DNA of 31,798 nt from an uncultured Lachnospiraceae bacterium (GCA_910578715.1 CAJTRL010000044.1:1-31798); one strand, 5' to 3'. Shown: positions 1 to 7,807, numbered from the stretch's first letter. Notes: generated by a model from the letters alone, not told the origin. Made by a program: numbers and translations.

Positions 1-158
1 TCATCCAGTTTGTAGGTGCTTGGGTCCGTGTTAGGGTCATAGGTTCCGAGTTCCGCAATACATCTTCCGTCTCTCGGCGACCGGGAATCCGCAACTACAA
101 TTCTGTAAAAAGGAGTTTTCTTCTTTCCCATTCTTCTTAATCTGATTTTAACTGCCAT
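1..158 (-). CDS. rpsP: 30S ribosomal protein S16, N-terminal part (gene runs off the window)
   Basis: The minus strand from 158 reads MAVKIRLRRMGKKKTPFYRI and continues with the VVADSRSPRDGR and ELGTYDPN segments that are diagnostic of S16, a primary binding protein of the small ribosomal subunit that contacts 16S rRNA. About 52 residues are visible, roughly two thirds of the usual 80-90; the C-terminus lies outside the window. The ATG is preceded by a GGAGG ribosome binding site 7 bases upstream. The gene lies 44 bp downstream of ffh, in the ylxM-ffh-rpsP order common in Firmicutes, so it is probably read from the promoter in front of ylxM. Nothing odd is seen. Confidence 0.96.
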   Translation of the reverse strand, partial: MAVKIRLRRMGKKKTPFYRIVVADSRSPRDGRCIAELGTYDPNTDPSTYKLD

Positions 159-202
159 TTTTTCTGCCTCCATTGTAAAAATATTATTTTATACTGAAAA
201 CC

Positions 203-1561
203 CTAAAAAGGGAGTTTTCCCATACCGCCGAACATACCGCGGCCTTTCTTGCCGCCGAGCATCCCCGGCATCTGTTTCATCATTTTCTGGGACTGTTCAA
301 ACTGTTTGATGAATCTGTTCACCACGCTGATATCCACGCCCGCGCCTCTGGCAATCCGGTGTTTTCTGCTCGGATTTAACAGTTTGGGATTCTGCCGTTC
401 CTGGGGCGTCATGCTCAGTACGATGGCTTCCATGCGGTTCATCTGCTTTTCATCAATCATCCCTTCGATATCGCCCATCTGTTTTCCCATGCCAAGCATT
501 CCCAGAATACTGGAAATACCGCCCATGTTGCGCATCTGTTTCATGCTTTCCAGATAGTCTTCAAAATCAAACTTGCCCTTTTTCATCCGGGCGGCCATCT
601 GCTTTTCTTTTTCTTCGTCGATATCGATATTCTGCTGCGCCTTCTCAATCAGCGTCAGCACATCGCCCATACCCAGAATCCGGTTGGCCATCCGGTCGGG
701 ATAGAATTGTTCCAAATCGGAGAGTTTTTCGCCCATGCCGACATACAAAATCGGTCTGCCCGTTACGGCTTTGATGGACAGGGCCGCACCGCCTCTGGAA
801 TCACCGTCCATTTTCGATAAAATGACGCCGTCAATCCCTACTTTATCATCAAAATCTTTCGCCACATTGACCGCATCCTGACCGGTCATGGCATCCACCA
901 CAAGAATCGTCTGGTGTACATCGACATTCGCCTTGATTTCCTGAAGCTCCGCCATCATGCTTTCATCGATATGAAGGCGTCCCGCAGTATCCAGGATAAC
1001 CACGTTGTGGCCTTCCTTCTTCGCATGTTCCAATGCCGCCTTTGCGATATCCACCGGCTTATGATGCTCTCCCAGCGAAAAAACATCTACCTGTTGTTTC
1101 TCTCCGTTAATCTGTAACTGCTTAATTGCCGCCGGTCTGTACACATCACAGGCAACGAGCAGAGATTTCTTTCCTTTTAGTTTAAATTTCCCCGCCAGTT
1201 TCGCCGTCGTCGTTGTTTTACCGGCACCCTGTAAACCGCACATCATTATGACGGTAATCGACTTGCCCGGCTGCATCTGAATTTCTGTCGTATCGGAACC
1301 CATCAGGCCAATCATTTCTTCATTTACGATTTTGATAACCATCTGCCCCGGATTCAGCCCGCTCAGTACGTCCTGTCCAATCGCCCGCTCTTCCACGGAC
1401 TTCACAAACTGCTTTACGACCCTGAAATTGACATCCGCCTCTAACAGCGCCATTTTCACTTCCTTTAAAGCAGCTTTGACATCTTCTTCTGTTAAACGGC
1501 CCTTACTTCTTAAATTTTTAAATACATTCTGTAATTTATCCGTTAAACTTTCAAATGCCAT
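203..1561 (-). CDS. ffh: Signal recognition particle protein Ffh (SRP54)
   Basis: This GTPase binds SRP RNA and signal sequences of nascent membrane and secreted proteins and delivers ribosomes to FtsY at the membrane. The 452-residue protein is of normal length. The N domain covers about residues 1-90. The G domain shows the P-loop GLQGAGKTT (109-117), DTAGR (191-195) and SKMD (249-252, Ser in place of the usual Thr of TKxD). The C-terminal M domain (about 320-452) is methionine-rich with MGMGKQMGDIEGM and MKQMPGMLGGKKGRGMFGG stretches, as expected for the signal-peptide groove and RNA-binding region. It starts 21 bp after ylxM and is followed by rpsP. The partner ftsY is also in this window at 9120-10061. 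Confidence 0.98.
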   Translation of the reverse strand: MAFESLTDKLQNVFKNLRSKGRLTEEDVKAALKEVKMALLEADVNFRVVKQFVKSVEERAIGQDVLSGLNPGQMVIKIVNEEMIGLMGSDTTEIQMQPGKSITVIMMCGLQGAGKTTTTAKLAGKFKLKGKKSLLVACDVYRPAAIKQLQINGEKQQVDVFSLGEHHKPVDIAKAALEHAKKEGHNVVILDTAGRLHIDESMMAELQEIKANVDVHQTILVVDAMTGQDAVNVAKDFDDKVGIDGVILSKMDGDSRGGAALSIKAVTGRPILYVGMGEKLSDLEQFYPDRMANRILGMGDVLTLIEKAQQNIDIDEEKEKQMAARMKKGKFDFEDYLESMKQMRNMGGISSILGMLGMGKQMGDIEGMIDEKQMNRMEAIVLSMTPQERQNPKLLNPSRKHRIARGAGVDISVVNRFIKQFEQSQKMMKQMPGMLGGKKGRGMFGGMGKLPF

Positions 1562-1582
1562 ATACGAACCTCGATTATCTTT

Positions 1583-1936
1583 CTATAACGCTTCCAGAAT
1601 TTCCGCTGACAAATGCCGCAGTTTCTGACAGTATGCCGCTTTGTCATCCGCTTCGTTCTGTTCATAACGTCTTGTCAGGTCGTCCATTTCCCGAATTTTT
1701 TCTTTCATTTTCTGGAACCGGGCAATCAGCTTTAATTTTTCTTCATATTTCATCAACGCCTTATCGCATCGTTTCACGATATCATGCACGCCCTGTCTGC
1801 TGATTCCCTGTTCCTCCGCGATTTCACTCAGAGAAAGATTTTCATACACAACGCTCTCATATATCTGTCTCTGATGCGCAGTCAGCAGTTCTCCATAAAA
1901 ATCATACAGCAAACCCTGTTCTACGATTTTCTCCAT
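1583..1936 (-). CDS. ylxM: YlxM/UPF0122 helix-turn-helix protein, SRP-associated
   Basis: A small (117-residue) protein of the YlxM family, which sits next to ffh in Firmicutes and in streptococci has been linked to SRP function. The helix-turn-helix resembles sigma-factor region 4: LTAHQRQIYESVVYENLSLS followed by EIAEEQGISRQGVHDIVKR, then a charged coiled-coil C-terminal tail. I chose the ATG at 1936 (MEKIVEQ) rather than the upstream ATG at 1963: a GGGGGAAG ribosome binding site lies just before 1936, YlxM proteins usually begin near this point, and the upstream ATG would be only about 8 nt from the predicted transcription start. First gene of the ylxM-ffh-rpsP operon. Confidence 0.93.
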   Translation of the reverse strand: MEKIVEQGLLYDFYGELLTAHQRQIYESVVYENLSLSEIAEEQGISRQGVHDIVKRCDKALMKYEEKLKLIARFQKMKEKIREMDDLTRRYEQNEADDKAAYCQKLRHLSAEILEAL

Positions 1937-1978
1937 GATTCTTCCCCCATCGGATTCTTCCATACTCCGACCTTTGCT

Positions 1979-2007
1979 ATTCTACTATATCGGAACAGGT
2001 GTGTCAA
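1979..2007 (-). promoter_or_regulatory. Sigma-A type promoter of the ylxM-ffh-rpsP operon
   Basis: On the minus strand the -35 box TTGACA (2002-2007) is a perfect consensus match and the -10 box TAGAAT (1979-1984) matches 5 of 6; the spacer is 17 bp. Transcription would start near 1971, giving a leader of about 35 nt before the ylxM ATG at 1936. Read directly from sequence; activity is inferred. Confidence 0.85.
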
Positions 2008-2031
2008 GTATTTTTTCTTGACAAACTTAAG

Positions 2032-2058
2032 AATTCTGCTTCAGAAATTCTGCTTCAG
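2032..2058. repeat. 13-bp direct repeat in the ylxM/NERD intergenic region
   Basis: AATTCTGCTTCAG occurs at 2032-2044 and again at 2046-2058. It lies in the 253-bp divergent region between ylxM (minus) and the NERD gene (plus), just upstream of the ylxM promoter -35 box. A paired regulator site is possible, but it may be a simple duplication. I see no strong promoter for the NERD gene in the rest of this region. Confidence 0.5.
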
Positions 2059-2216
2059 GCGAAGGTGCCGGTTAAAAATCTGATAAGACTGCAAATTTTG
2101 CTCAAAACTGCGTTATTTTTGCGCACATACTGAAACACCCCATAAACTAATGCTATGCTTTTTCTATACTTTCCTAAAATACAAAGGAAATATACGACAA
2201 AAGAGGAGCGTACACT

Positions 2217-3257
2217 ATGTTGATGAATATGCTGGCCAATGTAATGATTTTATATGTTTCCATTCCGTTGCTTCCTATATTATTTCTGGCAGTTTTTTAT
2301 ATTCTCAATGCGCATTCTTTTAAAAAGGGAACTTACGCACACATCACCGGCAACAGTTATTTTGCAACGCTTTACAATCGCGGCAGATACGGGGAATATC
2401 TGACTTATCAGGAATTGAAATCCTTTGAAGCAGAGGGCGGAAAATTTCTCTTCAACTGTTACCTTCCAAAAAATGACGGCACAACGACGAAAATCGATGT
2501 CCTCCTCATTCATTCCACCGGTATTTTTGTCATAGAAAGCAAAAATTACAGCGGCTGGATTTTCGGAAGCGAAAAAAGCAATACATGGACACAGACGCTC
2601 CGGGGCAATAACCGCCGCGTGCAAAAAAAGCATTTTTATAACCCCATTATGCAGAATAATACCCATATCAAATGGTTAAAGAAAATCGTCGGAAACAATA
2701 TTCCGGTTTATTCCGTTATCGCGTTTTCAAAAAGATGCTCCCTGAAAGATATTACCGTGGATAGCCCGAATGTGAAAGTCATCAACAGGCCGTCGATTCA
2801 TGAAACGGTAAAACTGCTTGGAAATCGTTCGATACAGTCCCTCAGCAAAATGGATATCGAACGCATTTATGAAATACTTTATCCGTATACGCAGACAAGC
2901 GAATATGAAAAGCTGAAACATATCGAAAACATCAATACTGCCAGACATACCAGTAAGAAAGCAACCCGGACTTCCGGTTCGGAAATGAATAGAAATGCAA
3001 AGGAGCCGTCTCCCAATAATGAAACTACAAAACAACAGAACGCGGCGAAACAGGAAATAAAACAGGAGCCGCAAGAACCCGGCCCGAAATCAGACGTACC
3101 AGAACAAATTATCCCACAGAACAATCCAAAAATATGCGTCAGATGCGGCGCGGAAATGGTTCTGCGCACCGCCAGAAAAGGAGAACATGCCGGGGAACAG
3201 TTTTACGGATGTTCCAGATTCCCCAAATGCAGATATAAAGAAACCATTTCATCCTGA
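2217..3257 (+). CDS. Membrane-anchored NERD (nuclease-related) domain protein with C-terminal zinc ribbon
   Basis: A 346-residue protein, the only clear plus-strand gene here. Residues about 9-31 form one hydrophobic helix. Residues about 55-170 match the NERD domain, a restriction-endonuclease-like fold: E60 (GRYGEYLTYQEL), D94 (TTKIDVLLI) and the ExK pair E107/K109 (GIFVIESKNYSGW), plus NPIMQN with Q146. A low-complexity polar linker (about 235-300) leads to a topoisomerase-type zinc ribbon with C307, C310, C332 and C338. The combination of NERD and topoisomerase zinc ribbon is known in bacteria, but the biological role is not established; DNA binding or cleavage at the membrane is an inference. 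The start is supported by AGAGGAG 8 nt upstream. It is convergent with the FHA gene, 28 bp away. Confidence 0.85.
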   Translation: MLMNMLANVMILYVSIPLLPILFLAVFYILNAHSFKKGTYAHITGNSYFATLYNRGRYGEYLTYQELKSFEAEGGKFLFNCYLPKNDGTTTKIDVLLIHSTGIFVIESKNYSGWIFGSEKSNTWTQTLRGNNRRVQKKHFYNPIMQNNTHIKWLKKIVGNNIPVYSVIAFSKRCSLKDITVDSPNVKVINRPSIHETVKLLGNRSIQSLSKMDIERIYEILYPYTQTSEYEKLKHIENINTARHTSKKATRTSGSEMNRNAKEPSPNNETTKQQNAAKQEIKQEPQEPGPKSDVPEQIIPQNNPKICVRCGAEMVLRTARKGEHAGEQFYGCSRFPKCRYKETISS

Positions 3258-3285
3258 TATGAAAACACTTTTATAACGAAGGACT

Positions 3286-3603
3286 TTATCCAATCAGAAT
3301 ATCAAACCCGTTTTCTCTGCTTCCGAGGTAGAAACCCTGGCCGTCCGGCATTATTTGCGGCCTGTCCGGAAGCAGTCTGGTTCCGTCCGCCAGAAATGTT
3401 CCGTTTGTAGAACCGACGTCCGTCAGGAAAACTCCCTGAACGGTATTCTGGATTTTACAGTGTATACCGCTGATTCCTCTCGCAGTTGCCGGATAAACCA
3501 GCTGACAGGCATTCGCATCGCGTCCTATTATCAATTCCTGTTCCACTTCCATTTCCATATCCTCAAAAATTCCGGAACGCCCCGCCAAACGTACTCTCTG
3601 CAT
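3286..3603 (-). CDS. Small stand-alone FHA domain protein
   Basis: The 105-residue protein is essentially one forkhead-associated domain, a module that binds phosphothreonine peptides. Key features: ELIIGRDANACQ with G27-R28, GISGIHCKI with S45 and H48, and DVGSTNGTFL with the GSTNGT signature at 64-69. The first about 20 residues are a short extension. No membrane segment or second domain is present. The ATG at 3603 has a GGGGGAG ribosome binding site 4 bases upstream. No Ser/Thr kinase or phosphatase is encoded nearby, so the phosphorylated partner is unknown. The 151-bp gap upstream of it (3604-3754) holds no feature I can support beyond a small hairpin at the end of the preceding gene. 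Confidence 0.88.
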   Translation of the reverse strand: MQRVRLAGRSGIFEDMEMEVEQELIIGRDANACQLVYPATARGISGIHCKIQNTVQGVFLTDVGSTNGTFLADGTRLLPDRPQIMPDGQGFYLGSRENGFDILIG

Positions 3604-3754
3604 TCTGCTCCCCCATTCTTACTCGTCATGCGGTTTTGTGCTTATGCCCTTTTTCCGCATAATACCTTATTTATAACAAGAGGGCAGCATATCCATCTGT
3701 CACACACGCAGTCAGAAATACCGCCCTTACTTCTTAACAATATATTGCTGTTTA

Positions 3755-4423
3755 TCAGCATTTAATTTCCAGATACCCCAAAAGTTTGCTCGTATCGTAC
3801 TCGTTCATCACGCCCGCATGGGAATCATAATATTTTCCGTCAAAATGTACCAGATAATGGCAGAAACGCCCCATTCTTTCCATCAGAATCGCACACTTGG
3901 GCAGTACGGTGTCTCTTCCCTCGGTATACATGATGATATCCGTATGGTCAATGCCGTAATAATTTAACGCGGAGATAACGCGCCCCATCGTAGCCTGCCA
4001 TTCCCGGCAGTCCATAACGCTGATGACTTCGGCAATCGTAACGCCTGCCAGCATTGCAACGCAGGCCTGGCCGCAAAGTCCGTCTTCCGGCAGCTTAATA
4101 ACATCAATGCTGTCAATCTTACGAACCGGGTTCTCAAAGCTGTACGGGCTGTTCTGGTCCATACGAATCAGGGAGCCGTTTACATGAAGCAGAATTTTAT
4201 GCGTTATGCCAAGCTCCACGCTCACCGCCTCTTCATCTTCGATAAAAATCTCGTAGTTTCCTTTTTCCTTTGGATGAAGTTCACAGTCGATGATTTTATT
4301 ATCCAGAACCAAATCTCCCTGAATGACATCTCTCTGTTTGCACACTTCCCACACGTTAAAAGGTAAATCGATGATGTACCCCTTATCGCGCTTCTCCACT
4401 TTGGACTCGAAAAAATATCTCAT
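3755..4423 (-). CDS. DUF1905 domain fused to a C39-like cysteine peptidase-fold domain
   Basis: A 222-residue cytosolic-looking protein with no signal peptide. Residues about 1-85 resemble DUF1905: MRYFFESKVEKRDKGYIIDL, PFNVWEVC and the short beta-strand pattern through YEIFI. Residues about 105-222 look like a C39-like papain fold: DGLCGQACVAMLAG supplies a candidate nucleophile C117, FCHYLVHFDGKYYDSHAG supplies H189 and D200 in the expected C39 order and spacing. Substrate is unknown; it could be a protease, a transpeptidase-like enzyme or an inactive binding domain. The start at 4423 is chosen because GGAGG lies 4 bases before it; the upstream ATG at 4456 has no such site. It is a single gene after the AraC gene, separated by 228 bp. 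Confidence 0.65.
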   Translation of the reverse strand: MRYFFESKVEKRDKGYIIDLPFNVWEVCKQRDVIQGDLVLDNKIIDCELHPKEKGNYEIFIEDEEAVSVELGITHKILLHVNGSLIRMDQNSPYSFENPVRKIDSIDVIKLPEDGLCGQACVAMLAGVTIAEVISVMDCREWQATMGRVISALNYYGIDHTDIIMYTEGRDTVLPKCAILMERMGRFCHYLVHFDGKYYDSHAGVMNEYDTSKLLGYLEIKC

Positions 4424-4575
4424 GTTTCCTCCATTCCGGCGCTTCGCACCTGTCATTATATATAGTTTTTATAGAAAAATATTCGGTCATATATGTATAG
4501 CATTATTGTAGCAAATTTCCGCGAAAAAGAAAACTGTTTTTACATAAAATCTTCTGCTGAAATCTTCCGCCATTT

Positions 4576-4635
4576 GTAACCGTTCAGCCTCCGCCCGGAC
4601 AGAGCATCGTTCTCTGGCGGAGGTTGAACGGTTAC
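4576..4635. repeat. Long palindromic intergenic element (20-bp arms), related to a partial copy at 16618-16645
   Basis: Arms 4576-4595 and 4616-4635 are inverted copies of 20 bp with one mismatch that is a G:U pair in RNA; the 20-nt loop carries a further AGAG/CTCT pairing (4601-4604 with 4612-4615). It lies in the 228-bp gap between the AraC gene and the DUF1905 fusion gene. No T-tract follows on either strand, so it is not a standard intrinsic terminator, though it could stabilise a 3' end. Positions 4577-4604 match 25 of 28 bases of the complement of 16618-16645, which suggests a dispersed repeat. Confidence 0.8.
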
Positions 4636-4651
4636 CCTGGTTCCACAATAC

Positions 4652-5521
4652 TCACAGATGATACCGCGCTTCCTTTAGCATGGACGGCGCAACGCCGACA
4701 ATTTCCTTAAAACGTCTTGCAAACGTGGAATAATCCGAATAGCCGCAGTCATAGCAGACTTTGGAAGCCGGCACGCCGGTCAGGATTCTTCGCTTTGCCT
4801 CCAAAATCCTTTTCTCATTAATATATTGATGGATGGAATAACCCGTTGCTTCTTTAAACTGCCGCATTAAATAATATCTGCTGATATAAAAAGTATCAGC
4901 CAGGTAATCTATGCTGATATTTTCCGTCAGATGTGCCTGAATGTAGGAAATAATATCCACGATTTTTTCATGATAAACCGCCGTTTCAATAAAGGCTTTC
5001 GGCTGTGCAATACATGCCCTGTTGAACAACACCATAAATTCCAGAAAGGCGGCTTCCAGCATCCTTTCCCGCAGAAAATCCTGTTCCTTTCGTTCTTCTT
5101 TTTCAATCCGCATGAGGCAGTCCAGCAGATTCTCATAACTGCCCGGCGTAAAATGAAGCACATGGTTCCCCGACAGACCAGCCATTTCAAAGCAGTGCCG
5201 CAACTGTTCGCCCTGTCTGGTTTCATGGCTCATAAATTCCGCGGACAGGTAAATAATATACCGTTCATAAGGTCTGCTATTCTCAATTTCGGGTTTATGA
5301 ATCGCATTATAATCAACCAGCACAAAATCATGAGGTTTTAAACGATACGTTTTTCCTTCAATCTTATAACTGACATTTCCGTCCACAAAATAAATGATTT
5401 TATAAAAATCATGATAGTGAAACGGGAACTCTTTCCGAATACAGTCCCTGATATGAAACAGCTTCCAGGATTCTTCCAGAAAGCCTGTCTTTTCATATTG
5501 TGCCAGATTCTTTTCATTCAA
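4652..5521 (-). CDS. AraC family transcriptional regulator with N-terminal cupin-like sensing domain
   Basis: A 289-residue protein of usual AraC length. The N-terminal half (about 20-160) has the cupin-like pattern FPFHYHDFYKIIYFVDG, then GKTYRLKPHDFVLVDYNAIH, typical of effector-binding domains. The C-terminal about 100 residues hold the two helix-turn-helix motifs: ISIDYLADTFYISRYYLMRQ and, after the linker helix RILEAKRRI, VPASKVCYDCGYSDYSTFAR with the conserved FARRFKEIVGVAPS ending. The start codon appears to be TTG at 5521, with GGAG 11 bases upstream; an ATG in another frame lies between. It follows the GH25 gene by 54 bp and could be cotranscribed with it. The effector and targets are unknown. 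Confidence 0.92.
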   Translation of the reverse strand: MNEKNLAQYEKTGFLEESWKLFHIRDCIRKEFPFHYHDFYKIIYFVDGNVSYKIEGKTYRLKPHDFVLVDYNAIHKPEIENSRPYERYIIYLSAEFMSHETRQGEQLRHCFEMAGLSGNHVLHFTPGSYENLLDCLMRIEKEERKEQDFLRERMLEAAFLEFMVLFNRACIAQPKAFIETAVYHEKIVDIISYIQAHLTENISIDYLADTFYISRYYLMRQFKEATGYSIHQYINEKRILEAKRRILTGVPASKVCYDCGYSDYSTFARRFKEIVGVAPSMLKEARYHL

Positions 5522-5575
5522 GAACTGCCATTCTCCTTTCCCGTTTTCAGCCGCGCCTCTTAAATGCGGACACCG

Positions 5576-6685
5576 TTATTCGCCTGAAAAGTTTCCAAAA
5601 CTGATGTTGATATCCACATCCGTATCGATGCCGTCAATGCTTCCGGTATCTTTATACTGCCAGACCCTGACATTATATGGAAAATAGAGCTGGTCGTCAT
5701 AGTAAGCAAACCATTTATCATAATTTTCCAGTTTCTCCATATCGAGCAGCAGCATAAACGATTTCAGATTCCCGTAAATCATCGGCGTATATCCCGCCTG
5801 GCGAATCATTTCGCAAAAAGCGATACAATATTCCGTCCGTTCTTCTTTCGTCAGGTCTTTTGTCCTTGCGTTGTCCTGATTAACCGCTTCCACATCCAGC
5901 ACGACAGGATAAGTGACGTCATAGGGTTCGATGGCATCCAGGACAAACTGCGCCTCCTCTTCCGCTTCTTCAACACTCGTTGCCTGGGTGAAGAAGTATA
6001 CGCCCACATCTATTCCGTTATCGAGGGCACCGTTAATGTTATCCTCGAAAGTATCGTCTTCTTTGATTTCTCCTTCCGTATAACCGCGTATGCCAAGCCT
6101 GATAAAAGCATATTCCACATCGCTTGCCGCAACCTTCGGCCAGTCGATTTCTTCCTGATATCTGGACACGTCGATTCCCATGTGTGAAATCAGTTCTCCG
6201 TTATCATAATATTCTATCAGCTCATCTTCCGTATGTACAAAATTTTCCGGCAGAAAAGCGTGCTTCGCAAGATTATCCTGAATCGGGAAAAAGTAATATT
6301 GATTATTATCAACGAGTACAATTTCATTCGGAAAAAACTGACGCAGCATATTAACCGCCCCGTCGCCGGAAAGCATCAGCTCTTTCATCCGGGAAAGCAT
6401 CGCATCTTCCGTTTCCTCCGAAGCCGCAAGCGCCGCATTTTCTTTTTCCTCGGCAAGCATCGCGTCCACTTCTTCCTGCGTATAGTTTTCCCTGAGGAGT
6501 GCAATCTCATCCCGCATCTCGTCCGCTTCCAGCTGTGAGGCCCGGTAATGAAATACCAGCACCATACAAAGCGTAACCGCAGACAGGGTTACGATGCAGA
6601 GGATAATAGAGCCGAACAAAATACCGTTCTCGGTTCTCCGCTGCTTTCTGCTCTTTCTTTTCATCTGTACTTTTTTTCCCCGCAT
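5576..6685 (-). CDS. Membrane-anchored GH25-family (lysozyme-like) glycosyl hydrolase
   Basis: A 369-residue protein. A strongly basic cytoplasmic start (residues 1-20) precedes one transmembrane helix (about 21-46), a predicted coiled coil (about 49-105) and a GH25 domain (about 168-365). GH25 hallmarks are HMGIDVSRYQ with D172, EYAFIRLGIRGYTEG, DVGVYFFTQA and the catalytic VVLDVEAV with D264 and E266, followed by YTPMIYGN and VRVWQYKDTG with a final DVDINIS. GH25 enzymes cleave the MurNAc-GlcNAc bond of peptidoglycan; action outside the membrane is inferred from topology. No cell-wall-binding repeats are present. Start supported by GAGGAG 5 bases upstream. It lies 43 bp downstream of the YitT gene. 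Confidence 0.93.
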   Translation of the reverse strand: MRGKKVQMKRKSRKQRRTENGILFGSIILCIVTLSAVTLCMVLVFHYRASQLEADEMRDEIALLRENYTQEEVDAMLAEEKENAALAASEETEDAMLSRMKELMLSGDGAVNMLRQFFPNEIVLVDNNQYYFFPIQDNLAKHAFLPENFVHTEDELIEYYDNGELISHMGIDVSRYQEEIDWPKVAASDVEYAFIRLGIRGYTEGEIKEDDTFEDNINGALDNGIDVGVYFFTQATSVEEAEEEAQFVLDAIEPYDVTYPVVLDVEAVNQDNARTKDLTKEERTEYCIAFCEMIRQAGYTPMIYGNLKSFMLLLDMEKLENYDKWFAYYDDQLYFPYNVRVWQYKDTGSIDGIDTDVDINISFGNFSGE

Positions 6686-6728
6686 ATATACTCCTCTTCG
6701 TTACATGCCGTTTTGCGCCGTCTGGCCG

Positions 6729-7583
6729 CTAATACCGTTCTCCAAAATAGCTTTTATAGCCTTCACCAAAAATCTCCGTAGCGCTGGTGATGACCATAAA
6801 TGCCTCGGCATCTTCTTCTTTAACAATGTTTTCCACTTGCGGCGATACTGGCTTTTTGACAACACACATCAGCACCTTTTTCTCTCTTCCGCTGAATGCG
6901 CCCCGGCCTTCAATCTGAGTCACGCCGATATCCAGCTCTTTCAGGAGTCTGTCCGTAATTTCATCCGCTTTATCGCTGATAATGTACTGCAGCTTCGCCT
7001 CGTCTTTTCCATACAGTACGATATCCAGCATAAAAGAATTAACAACCGCAATAATTCCCGCATACAAAGCGACATCCAGGTTTCGGAACACAATGCCCGA
7101 TGCGCTTATAATTATAACATCCGTGATAAAAAAAAGCATGCCTGTCTTTAAATAAGGCAGTTTCAGGCGCAGCCATTTGACGATGATATCCATACCGCCG
7201 GTTGTCGCTCCCGACTTCATGATAAAACCGATGGAAACCGCATACAGGACGCCGCCTGCCAACACTGCCAGCAGAATATCGTCCGTCGCCGGCCCCAGGG
7301 GCGCCAGCAGATTCGTAAAAATGGAAATCATTGCAGTCGCATAAATCGTCGATATCGTAAAACGAATACCAAACTGCCAGATGGAAAACAGCAGAATCGG
7401 TATATTTAATGCAAAAATCAGCGTACCGGTTTCTACCTGTAAAATTCTGCTGATAATAATTGCAATACCCGTTACGCCGCCCGGCGCGAGATTATGCGGG
7501 TCAATAAACAGACTGATTGCCGCTGCATTCAGCAGCGCCATAATTGTTATCATCACATAATTTTTGAAAATCTGCTTTTTCAT
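6729..7583 (-). CDS. YitT family membrane protein (DUF161 with C-terminal DUF2179)
   Basis: A 284-residue protein with five or so transmembrane helices in residues about 8-195 and a soluble C-terminal domain (about 205-284). The DUF161/YitT pattern is clear: ISLFIDPHNLAPGGVTGIAI, later FIMKSGATTGGMDIIVKWL and MLDIVLYGKDEAKLQYIIS. The C-terminal domain (ITDRLLKELDIGVTQIEGRG, then KKVLMCVVKKPVSP) is DUF2179, related to PII/ACT-like folds. Molecular function of YitT proteins is not established; transport or its regulation is often suggested. An AGAGG ribosome binding site precedes the ATG. The 269 bp upstream separate it from ilvA. Confidence 0.92.
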   Translation of the reverse strand: MKKQIFKNYVMITIMALLNAAAISLFIDPHNLAPGGVTGIAIIISRILQVETGTLIFALNIPILLFSIWQFGIRFTISTIYATAMISIFTNLLAPLGPATDDILLAVLAGGVLYAVSIGFIMKSGATTGGMDIIVKWLRLKLPYLKTGMLFFITDVIIISASGIVFRNLDVALYAGIIAVVNSFMLDIVLYGKDEAKLQYIISDKADEITDRLLKELDIGVTQIEGRGAFSGREKKVLMCVVKKPVSPQVENIVKEEDAEAFMVITSATEIFGEGYKSYFGERY

Positions 7584-7765
7584 CCCGATACCTCTTGTTC
7601 TTGCCAGCGGTTATCCAGCCGCTCCCCGGACACTTTTTGCCGTCGTATTTTCTTTCATGAATCCTGCAGCTATAAACGCTCACAGTCTGCTTATCCTTCC
7701 GATTGAGACGGCAGAATATACTTTCAGGCTTCCTTCATAAATTACAGTATATGGATTATCCGACG

Positions 7766-7807
7766 TCTTATTCCTGATATCATATTACCCTGGAATAAGA
7801 TATTCCA
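7766..7807. promoter_or_regulatory. Overlapping, mutually exclusive inverted repeats downstream of ilvA
   Basis: TCTTATTCC (7766-7774) pairs with GGAATAAGA (7792-7800), while TGGAATA (7791-7797) pairs instead with TATTCCA (7801-7807). The two stems share bases, so only one can form. They lie in the 269-bp gap (7584-7852) between ilvA and the YitT gene. There is no T-tract for an intrinsic terminator. The rest of this gap shows another short stem (AGCGG/CCGCT) near the YitT start but no clear promoter. Confidence 0.4.
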
